A DNA stretch of 12,867 nucleotides, from assembly GCA_030597965.1 (NCBI GenBank), contig JAUVQU010000050.1:1-12867 (forward strand), in the 5' to 3' direction. The notes under the pieces were generated by a model. The model ran no database searches, had not been told where the DNA came from, and saw only the letters and a program-made list of their open reading frames with translations. This document shows positions 6,428 through 11,837 of this stretch, piece by piece; position 1 is the stretch's first letter; each line of letters starts with the position of its first letter. The position numbers and the translations under genes were made by a program. This DNA is from Cellvibrionaceae bacterium (GTDB taxonomy: Bacteria > Pseudomonadota > Gammaproteobacteria > Pseudomonadales > Cellvibrionaceae).

Positions 6428-6455
6428 TTGCATCAAATGTCAGCCTGACTATACT
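6428..6455 (+). promoter_or_regulatory. Candidate sigma70 promoter of the GlsB-type gene
   Basis: TTGCAT (6428-6433), a 16-base spacer and TATACT (6450-6455) sit just after the stop codon of the preceding small gene and would start transcription near 6462, about 46 bases before the ATG. A second TTGACA occurs at 6460-6465, but only with a poor -10 (TAATTA, 15-base spacer). The first arrangement is preferred. Confidence 0.5.
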
Positions 6456-6461
6456 GACATT
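6436..6461. repeat. Inverted repeat over the GlsB-gene promoter
   Basis: AATGTCAG (6436-6443) and CTGACATT (6454-6461) are perfect 8-base inverted arms separated by 10 bases. They overlap the spacer, the -10 hexamer and the predicted start of the candidate promoter, so they may form an operator. No T-run follows, so it is not a normal terminator for the gene ending at 6423. Confidence 0.6.
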
Positions 6462-6507
6462 GACACTGTTGAATATTTAATAATTAGAAACGTAACTGGA
6501 GATAAGT

Positions 6508-6756
6508 ATGGGTATTCTTTCTTGGATTTTATTGGGTTTGATTGCAGGTGCACTGGCTAAGTGGCTGATGCCGGGTAAAGATGGCGGTGGCTGGATCGTG
6601 ACCATCTTGCTGGGTATTGCGGGTGCTTTTGTTGGTGGCTGGGTCGGATCTTTCTTTGGTCTTGGCACTACGGGAGGCTTTAGTTTAGGCGGCATCATTA
6701 CAGCGACGGCCGGGGCTTTTCTCCTGTTGTTTATTTATAACAAGGTCGTGAAGTAA
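6508..6756 (+). CDS. GlsB/YeaQ/YmgE-family stress membrane protein
   Basis: This 82-residue inner-membrane protein belongs to the GlsB/YeaQ/YmgE family, once called transglycosylase-associated. It has three glycine-rich hydrophobic segments: about residues 4-22 (SWILLGLIAGALAKWLMPG), 28-52 (GWIVTILLGIAGAFVGGWVG) and 58-78 (SLGGIITATAGAFLLLFIY). The loop after the first segment contains the family's basic PGKDGGG stretch. Length is normal for the family. Family members are commonly induced in general stress or stationary phase; their biochemical role is not established. The start is well supported by GGAG (6498-6501), six bases before ATG. A likely promoter with an inverted repeat lies upstream and an imperfect stem-loop downstream, so the gene is probably monocistronic. 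Confidence 0.9.
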   Translation: MGILSWILLGLIAGALAKWLMPGKDGGGWIVTILLGIAGAFVGGWVGSFFGLGTTGGFSLGGIITATAGAFLLLFIYNKVVK

Positions 6757-6758
6757 TT

Positions 6759-6813
6759 AATTTTGGTGTGCAGGGATTCTAGTGATTTATTCAGGGTCGT
6801 TGTACACCAAATT
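6759..6813. repeat. Imperfect inverted repeat downstream of the GlsB-type gene
   Basis: TTTGGTGTGCA (6762-6772) pairs with TGTACACCAAA (6801-6811) over 11 positions, with one G-T pair and a 28-base loop; flanking AATT sequences extend it with a bulge. It begins a few bases after the stop codon at 6756, so it could be a 3' stem-loop of that message. No T-run follows the stem. Confidence 0.4.
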
Positions 6814-7034
6814 CGTATTTAGACGCCGGCAAGTCCTGCGCTACTGAGCGACTGAATCAGATTAATGCTTTGGTGGGTGTCAGTGATGAATATGGTCACG
6901 GGCCGGATGTGGGTTCCGGGGAATGGTATTCGTCGGTGGAGTTTTTAACTGGATTGTCAGAAGAAACATCTCTTCCAGAAGCTGGGACTGATGCGTGGTG
7001 TGAAGTTTTTGAAAGGTCTGCCCGCAGAAAATAG
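6786..7034 (+). pseudogene. Start-less open frame, possible gene remnant
   Basis: This open frame of 82 codons runs from just after a TGA (6783-6785) to TAG (7032-7034). It has no ATG. The only start-like codons in frame, TTG 6870 and GTG 6873, sit in the middle of what looks like coherent protein: CTPNSYLDAGKSCATERLNQ, then INALVGVSDEYGHGPDVGSG, EWYSSVEFLTGL and a C-terminus DAWCEVFERSARRK. The composition (three cysteines, mixed charged and aromatic residues, sensible codons) looks like real coding sequence that has lost its 5' end. I do not recognise the family. The non-genic stretch 6757-7097 otherwise holds only the inverted repeat near 6759-6813 and AT-rich DNA before arsR. It may equally be a chance frame, or an intact gene with a sequencing frameshift near 6785. 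Confidence 0.35.
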
Positions 7035-7123
7035 CGTTTAGCTTATTTTTTATAGTATTACCCCTTCATTTTTTCCTTAGCTTGTCATTTATATTCCATG
7101 ACTTTAAGTTCTAATAAGTTAAT

Positions 7124-7143
7124 ATATATGTTTTTTCATATAT
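7124..7143. promoter_or_regulatory. Candidate ArsR operator (inverted repeat)
   Basis: ATATATG (7124-7130) and CATATAT (7137-7143) are perfect 7-base arms around TTTTTT, just 8 bases before the preferred arsR start at 7152. AT-rich dyads of this kind next to the repressor's own gene are typical operators of the ArsR/SmtB family. Binding is inferred from position and symmetry. Confidence 0.55.
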
Positions 7144-7151
7144 GGTGTGCC

Positions 7152-7496
7152 ATGTTTGATCCAGTGGTGTTTTATAAATGTTTGGCGGATGACACGCGTC
7201 TTAAAAGTTTGCTGTTGGTGTTGGCAGAGGGTGAGCTCTGTGTCTGTGAATTGATGCAGGCGCTGGAATTGAGTCAGCCTAAAGTGTCGAGGCATCTGTC
7301 GCTACTGCGTGAGTCCGGTTTATTGGAAACCAGGCGTCAGGGACAGTGGATGTTTTATCGACTGCATCCCAGTACCCCAGCATGGGCTAAGCAGGTGCTG
7401 CGAGAAACGGAATTAAATAACAGAAATTACTTGGCGCACAGCCATCAACTGTTACACGCAATGAGTGTGCGACCGGAAAGGTTGAGCTGCTGCTAG
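7152..7496 (+). CDS. arsR: ArsR-family arsenic-responsive repressor
   Basis: This 114-residue winged-helix repressor should bind its operator as a dimer and leave it when arsenite (or antimonite) binds. Residues 28-35 (GELCVCEL) carry the C30-x-C32 pair at the metalloid-binding site of E. coli-type ArsR. The third cysteine of the E. coli CVCDLC motif is replaced by M35. The recognition helix and wing follow (SQPKVSRHLSLLRESGLL, about 41-58; RRQGQWMFYRL, about 61-71). The C-terminus ends in a C113-C114 pair. The frame is also open upstream to ATGs at 7098 and 7128, but those would add a non-conserved MTLSSNKLIYMFFHIWCA and place the operator-like dyad inside the gene. MFDPVVFYKCLADDTRL is the expected N-terminus. 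It is the first gene of the arsenate-resistance cluster, 27 bases before gapdh. Confidence 0.9.
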   Translation: MFDPVVFYKCLADDTRLKSLLLVLAEGELCVCELMQALELSQPKVSRHLSLLRESGLLETRRQGQWMFYRLHPSTPAWAKQVLRETELNNRNYLAHSHQLLHAMSVRPERLSCC

Positions 7497-7523
7497 ATAA
7501 TTACATTCATTAAGGCTTATCTA

Positions 7524-8531
7524 ATGACGATTAAAGTAGGTATCAATGGTTTCGGCCGTATGGGGCGTTTGGTGATGCGAGCGGCTTGGGATTATCAAGG
7601 TTTTGAATTTGTACATATTAATGATCCAGCCGGTGATGCCAAAACCTTGGCGCATCTGATGATGTTTGATTCAGTGCACGGTCGCTGGCAGCACGAAGTA
7701 TCAAGCGTTGAAGAGCAGCTGGTAATCAATGACCGAGTGATTCAGTGCAGCCGTAATAAATCCTTGGAGGCCACCGACTGGTCTGGCTGTGATTTGGTGA
7801 TCGAAGCTTCGGGGGTGATGAAGACGCAGGCTAAATTACAAAACTATTTTGATCAGGGCGTGAGGTCAGTCGTGGTTACCGCGCCAGTAAAAGAAGAGGG
7901 TGTACTGAATGTGGTCATGGGGGTGAATGATGATCAGTACGACCCGAATGTCCATTCTATTATTACCGCCGCATCGTGTACGACTAACTGCCTGGCACCG
8001 GTGGTGAAAGTCATTCATGAGTCTTTGGGTATTAAGCATGGCAGCATGACGACCATCCACAATATTACCAATACCCAGAGTATTTTAGATCAGCCCCATA
8101 AAGACCTGCGCCGCGCTCGCGCCTGTGGCATGAGTTTAATTCCCACCACTACCGGTTCTGCAACGGCCATTACGCATATTTTTCCTGAGTTAAAAGGGCG
8201 TTTAAATGGACACGCTATTCGAGTGCCCCTGGCGAATGCATCCATCACCGATTGCGTGTTTGAAGTATTGCGTGAAACAACGGTGGATGAGGTTAATCAG
8301 CTGTTAAGTCGTGCAGCCGACAATGAGTTAAATGGGATATTGGGTTATGAAGAGCGACCGCTGGTCAGTATTGACTACAGGACTGACCCGCGATCAGCCA
8401 TCATCGATGCGCCTTCCACAATGGTGGTGAACGGCACGCAAGTGAAGCTGTATGTCTGGTATGACAATGAATGGGGCTACGCCAATCGCACCGCCGAGCT
8501 GGCTAAAAAAGTAGCGGTTCACTTGGAGTGA
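7524..8531 (+). CDS. ArsJ-associated glyceraldehyde-3-phosphate dehydrogenase
   Basis: This 335-residue GAPDH has all hallmarks of the active enzyme: NAD-binding GINGFGRMGR (7-16) with D34 after the second strand, the catalytic block ASCTTNCLAP with C152, the general-base histidine H179 (TTIHN), and WYDNEWGYANR near the C-terminus (312-322). In arsR-gapdh-arsJ clusters the enzyme is known to accept arsenate instead of phosphate, making 1-arseno-3-phosphoglycerate for export by ArsJ. It is distinct from glycolytic GAPDH, for example IHNITNTQSILDQPHK in place of the usual VH-x-YTNDQ-x-LD. AAGG (7512-7515) precedes the ATG at good distance. Its stop codon overlaps the first candidate start of arsJ, so the two are translationally linked. 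The role in arsenate detoxification is inferred from gene order and family. Confidence 0.93.
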   Translation: MTIKVGINGFGRMGRLVMRAAWDYQGFEFVHINDPAGDAKTLAHLMMFDSVHGRWQHEVSSVEEQLVINDRVIQCSRNKSLEATDWSGCDLVIEASGVMKTQAKLQNYFDQGVRSVVVTAPVKEEGVLNVVMGVNDDQYDPNVHSIITAASCTTNCLAPVVKVIHESLGIKHGSMTTIHNITNTQSILDQPHKDLRRARACGMSLIPTTTGSATAITHIFPELKGRLNGHAIRVPLANASITDCVFEVLRETTVDEVNQLLSRAADNELNGILGYEERPLVSIDYRTDPRSAIIDAPSTMVVNGTQVKLYVWYDNEWGYANRTAELAKKVAVHLE

Positions 8532-9769
8532 AGAGCTCTTCTATGGCATCAACCCCAGAGCTAAGGCAGTACTTAATTGTTACCGCAAACTACTGGGCAT
8601 TCACCTTAACGGATGGTGCCCTGCGTATGCTGGTGGTGTTGCATTTTTATCAGTTGGGTTACAGTCCGCTGCAAATTGCGATGCTCTTTATTTTTTATGA
8701 ATTCTTTGGCGTGGTAACCAATCTGGTGGGCGGTTGGCTGGGGGCTCGTATCGGCCTCAATCGCACCATGAATATAGGCTTGGTGTTACAGGTCATTGCG
8801 TTATCTATGTTGGCATTGCCCTCCACGGCTATGTTAACAGTACCTTGGGTAATGGCGGCGCAGGCTGTGTCTGGCATTGCAAAAGACCTGAATAAAATGA
8901 GTGCAAAAAGCGCGATTAAGACTCTGGTGACAGGCGACCAGCACCATACCTTATACCGCTGGGTGGCTTTATTAACGGGCTCTAAAAACACATTGAAAGG
9001 TGTTGGTTTTTTTCTGGGGGCGATGTTGCTGTCCTGGTGGGGCTTCAGTGGTGCTACGGGTGCAATGGCTTGCGTATTATTGTTGGTGTGGTTAATCAGC
9101 TTGATGTTGCTGCGTCAGGATTTAGGCAAGGCTTCTAGTAAACCAAAATTTCAGGATATTTTTTCCAAAAGCGAAGCGATTAATTTATTGTCGGCTGCCC
9201 GGTTATTTTTATTTGGCGCCAGAGATGTGTGGTTTGTAGTTGCGTTGCCTGTGTATTTGGCGTCGCAATTGTCTTGGTCGCACCAGCAGGTGGGCGGCTT
9301 TTTGGCGTTGTGGATAATCGGCTACGGCATAGTTCAGGCCTTTGCTCCCAAGCTGACAGGGCAGGTGGAAAGGCCCGCGCAGGCAGCCTTTCTGTGGGCG
9401 GTGTTGTTAGCGGCATGTTTGCTGGTGCTGGTTTTATTAATGTCTTCAGCACTGCCCGTGGGCTACGTGTTAGTAGGGGGGTTAACGTTATTTGGCGTCT
9501 TATTTGCTATTAACTCCTCTTTGCACAGCTTTTTAATCGTCCGCTATGCTAATGCGGACGGCGCCTCAATGGATGTGGGTTTCTACTATATGGCCAATGC
9601 TATGGGGCGATTACTGGGAACAGTACTGTCCGGCTGGGTTTACCAGCAGTGGGGGCTGATTCCCTGCCTTTGGGTTGCGCTGGTGTTTGTATTATTGGCG
9701 GCGGTAATTTCTTTATCTCTACCCAAAGGTGAGGAGTTGAGTGCGGTTAAACATTACAAAAACGGCTAA
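8528..9769 (+). CDS. arsJ: ArsJ organoarsenical efflux MFS permease
   Basis: This 413-residue inner-membrane transporter belongs to the major facilitator superfamily, ArsJ branch. The N-terminus carries the distinctive ArsJ block NYWAFTLTDGALRMLVVLHF (21-40), followed by QLGYSPLQIAMLFIFYEFFG and VVTNLVGGWLGARIGLNRTMN (62-82, the MFS loop 2-3 motif). About 12 hydrophobic segments are seen. ArsJ is known to export 1-arseno-3-phosphoglycerate, which breaks down outside to arsenate and 3-phosphoglycerate; paired with the upstream GAPDH it gives arsenate resistance. GTG 8528 overlaps the gapdh stop by four bases (GTGA) and suggests translational coupling. ATG 8543 is an equally plausible start and would give 408 residues. 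The SDR gene follows 16 bases later. Confidence 0.93.
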   Translation: MKSSSMASTPELRQYLIVTANYWAFTLTDGALRMLVVLHFYQLGYSPLQIAMLFIFYEFFGVVTNLVGGWLGARIGLNRTMNIGLVLQVIALSMLALPSTAMLTVPWVMAAQAVSGIAKDLNKMSAKSAIKTLVTGDQHHTLYRWVALLTGSKNTLKGVGFFLGAMLLSWWGFSGATGAMACVLLLVWLISLMLLRQDLGKASSKPKFQDIFSKSEAINLLSAARLFLFGARDVWFVVALPVYLASQLSWSHQQVGGFLALWIIGYGIVQAFAPKLTGQVERPAQAAFLWAVLLAACLLVLVLLMSSALPVGYVLVGGLTLFGVLFAINSSLHSFLIVRYANADGASMDVGFYYMANAMGRLLGTVLSGWVYQQWGLIPCLWVALVFVLLAAVISLSLPKGEELSAVKHYKNG

Positions 9770-9785
9770 TTGAAAGGAATGGGTA

Positions 9786-10454
9786 ATGAACCATAAGAAA
9801 CTGTTAATTGTGGGTGCCAATGCGGGCATAGGACTTGAAATGGCTAAGCAGCTGTTTGTACGTGGCGATGACGTTACGGTTACTTGCCGTCGGCCCAGTG
9901 ATGAGTTGCTTTCACTCAACGTTAAGGTCATTGATGGGGTGGATGTGACGGAGGATTCCGGCATTAAAAAGCTAACCGACTCGGTTGCAGGTGAAATATT
10001 TGATTCGGTCATTTGTGTGGCCGGATTACTGGAAAGTAACTCGCTGGATAACCTTGATTTTGACAGCCTGCGCCGTCAATTTGAAATCAACGCCATTGCG
10101 CCTCTCCGTGTGAGTCAGTTGTTGCGTTCTTATATTCCGGCGGGTGGTAAGTTGGTAATTTTGTCCAGCCGTATGGGCAGCATAGGTGATAACGACAGTG
10201 GCGGTAGTTATGGCTACCGTATGAGTAAAGCCGCTGTGAATGCCGCGGGAAAATCACTCTCCATTGATCTGGCCGAGCAGGGCATTGCGGTTGGGATATT
10301 TCATCCAGGTTGGGTGCGCACGGCCATGACAGGCTTTGGTGGGCATCTTGACCCGGATGAATGTGCCGCACTTTTAATTCAACGGATGGATGAACTGACG
10401 TTAGAAAATGCGGGGCGCTTTGTGCACGCCGAAGGCGAGATATTACCTTGGTGA
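9786..10454 (+). CDS. Short-chain dehydrogenase/reductase in the ars operon
   Basis: This 222-residue classical-type SDR is probably an NAD(P)(H)-dependent oxidoreductase of the cytoplasm. The nucleotide motif is GANAGIG (10-16), and basic residues at the end of the second strand (CRR, 34-36) suggest NADP preference. The NNAG position reads CVAG (77-80). The catalytic set is N102, S128 (LSSRMGS) and Y144-x3-K148 (YRMSK), all present, so it should be active. The C-terminal PGWVRTAMTGFGG (174-186) resembles the C-factor (CsgA)-like SDR group. A clear ribosome-binding site (AAAGGA, 9773-9778) lies only 16 bases after the arsJ stop, which argues for co-transcription with arsR-gapdh-arsJ. It converges on the bcr-type gene 22 bases away, with no visible terminator. 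Substrate unknown; a link to arsenic is inferred from position only. Confidence 0.88.
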   Translation: MNHKKLLIVGANAGIGLEMAKQLFVRGDDVTVTCRRPSDELLSLNVKVIDGVDVTEDSGIKKLTDSVAGEIFDSVICVAGLLESNSLDNLDFDSLRRQFEINAIAPLRVSQLLRSYIPAGGKLVILSSRMGSIGDNDSGGSYGYRMSKAAVNAAGKSLSIDLAEQGIAVGIFHPGWVRTAMTGFGGHLDPDECAALLIQRMDELTLENAGRFVHAEGEILPW

Positions 10455-10476
10455 ACAGGGTGGATTGACTCCAACC

Positions 10477-11685
10477 TTAATAATGTTCTGGCTCGTTTTT
10501 AACCGGTAATAACAAGAAGCAAGTGACACAGTTACATAAAAATATAGCGATGGCGATGGGCATTAGTGTGCCATCGTGAAAGTAACTGGTGATTGATCCT
10601 AATAGTGCACCGGCAGTAAATGTTGCGCAGCTAAAGATTGCGTTGGCAGAACCGCTGTTTTTACCATGTTGATCCAGATACATGGACATGTTGTTGGAAA
10701 AGATTAATCCGTTTGAACCGATCACCATCATCATCAGAGGGAAAATCAGCCAAATCATATCCATGGATAAAGCGCTGAGTAATAAAAAGGCAAAGGTGCA
10801 TCCCGTTTGAATTTTTACGCCTGATTTGAGAATGGTCAGTCGGCTAAAACGCTGCAACAGTTTTAAGTTAAATCTATTAACCAATATTGATGTGCCTACC
10901 ATCCCCGCAAAATAAGCGGGAAACCATTCTTTTGTGATGCCGTAATAGCCCATAAAAATAAAAGAAGCATTGGTAACGAATGTAAACAGAATGGCACTGA
11001 CCGATGATTGAGCAAAGAGGTTTCGAAAACTGGCGCGCTGGGAAAAGACAACACCGTAGGAATTTTTAAAATGGATAAAAATATTTATTTTCTCAGGACT
11101 ACTGATTTTTTCTGAAGTTAGTTTTTCAGGAATGACTCGGTAAACCAATACGCCAATAACCAGAGCGTATCCCGTCAATAATATAAAAATACTTTGCCAC
11201 GGGAAATAAGCCAGCATGATCGAGCCAACGGCAGGGGCGATCATTGGGGCGGTCATCATTATCATGGCGATCATAGAAAAAGCGCGCGCGCTGTCTTTAC
11301 CTTGAAAATAATCGCGGACGGTTGCCGCTACAATCACACTGGCAAAACCTCCCCCTAGCGCTTGCATAAAACGCAGTGCGATTAGTGTAGAGAATTGATC
11401 TGTCTGGGTGATGCCAAGCGCGGAAATTATGAATAAAGCGATACCTGGAAGGGCTATGAGCCTTCTCCCCCAAAGGTCTGACAGTGGCCCGCCTACTAAC
11501 TGCCCAAGCGCAAAGCCGATGAGAAACACGCTAATGGTGATACCCATTGAGGCAAGGTCGGTGTTGAAGTGCGTCGCCATGACAGGCAATGCCGGCAGGT
11601 AGGTGTCGATGGCAAACGGCGTTAATGCGGCGAGTGGCGCAAGAATAAAAGCGAGTTGCTTGGGTGTGATGGTGCGTGTTGACAT
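10477..11685 (-). CDS. Bcr/CflA-family multidrug efflux MFS transporter
   Basis: This inner-membrane drug/proton antiporter of the Bcr/CflA group is 402 residues from the preferred start. Markers are AIDTYLPALPVM (25-36), typical of the first helix of this group, and the loop 2-3 motif GQLVGGPLSDLWGRRLIALPG (61-81), with the antiporter motif PMIAPAVGSIML further on. About 12 hydrophobic segments are present. Family members expel bicyclomycin, chloramphenicol, sulfonamides or cysteine-related compounds; the substrate here is unknown. The frame extends to an ATG-equivalent at 11718 (MLQSSHNLGSV), but ATG 11685 starts the sequence homologs would have (MSTRTITPKQL) and has AGG seven bases upstream. 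It is transcribed toward the ars operon, so it is not part of it. An extended -10 promoter and a nine-base G-run lie upstream. Confidence 0.92.
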   Translation of the reverse strand: MSTRTITPKQLAFILAPLAALTPFAIDTYLPALPVMATHFNTDLASMGITISVFLIGFALGQLVGGPLSDLWGRRLIALPGIALFIISALGITQTDQFSTLIALRFMQALGGGFASVIVAATVRDYFQGKDSARAFSMIAMIMMTAPMIAPAVGSIMLAYFPWQSIFILLTGYALVIGVLVYRVIPEKLTSEKISSPEKINIFIHFKNSYGVVFSQRASFRNLFAQSSVSAILFTFVTNASFIFMGYYGITKEWFPAYFAGMVGTSILVNRFNLKLLQRFSRLTILKSGVKIQTGCTFAFLLLSALSMDMIWLIFPLMMMVIGSNGLIFSNNMSMYLDQHGKNSGSANAIFSCATFTAGALLGSITSYFHDGTLMPIAIAIFLCNCVTCFLLLPVKNEPEHY

Positions 11686-11708
11686 GACGGAGCCTAAGTT
11701 ATGGCTGG

Positions 11709-11717
11709 ATTGTAGCA
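11709..11717 (-). promoter_or_regulatory. Extended -10 promoter of the Bcr/CflA gene
   Basis: On the minus strand TGC directly followed by TACAAT gives an extended -10 (TGnTACAAT), 24 bases before the ATG at 11685. Transcription would start near 11702. There is no proper -35; at that position lies the homopolymer run at 11731-11739. Confidence 0.45.
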
Positions 11718-11730
11718 CGCGAAAGTCACT

Positions 11731-11739
11731 CCCCCCCCC
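11731..11739. repeat. Nine-base C/G homopolymer
   Basis: Nine consecutive C's on the plus strand (G's on the minus strand) lie at about -29 to -37 of the predicted bcr-type promoter and between two divergent genes. It is the longest C/G run I noticed in the window. The length may be biologically variable or a sequencing or assembly artefact. Confidence 0.7.
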
Positions 11740-11778
11740 AACCTGATGACGCGGCTGCTGGAAGAATTCAGGTAACAG

Positions 11779-11807
11779 TTGACAGGCAGTGGCAGCATAG
11801 TTAGCTT
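11779..11807 (+). promoter_or_regulatory. Possible promoter of the DUF3604 gene
   Basis: A perfect -35 TTGACA (11779-11784) is followed after 17 bases by TAGCTT (11802-11807), a poor -10. It would start transcription near 11814, 24 bases before the ATG. A small inverted repeat TTAGC-TTGAG-GCTAA (11801-11815) overlaps it. Low confidence because of the -10. Confidence 0.35.
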
Positions 11808-11837
11808 GAGGCTAAACGCCAGTTAAGGATGCACATA

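Noticed and set aside
10477..11685. Bcr/CflA pump as part of the arsenic operon
   Set aside because: It is on the opposite strand, converges on the SDR gene and has its own promoter; its family exports drugs, not arsenicals.
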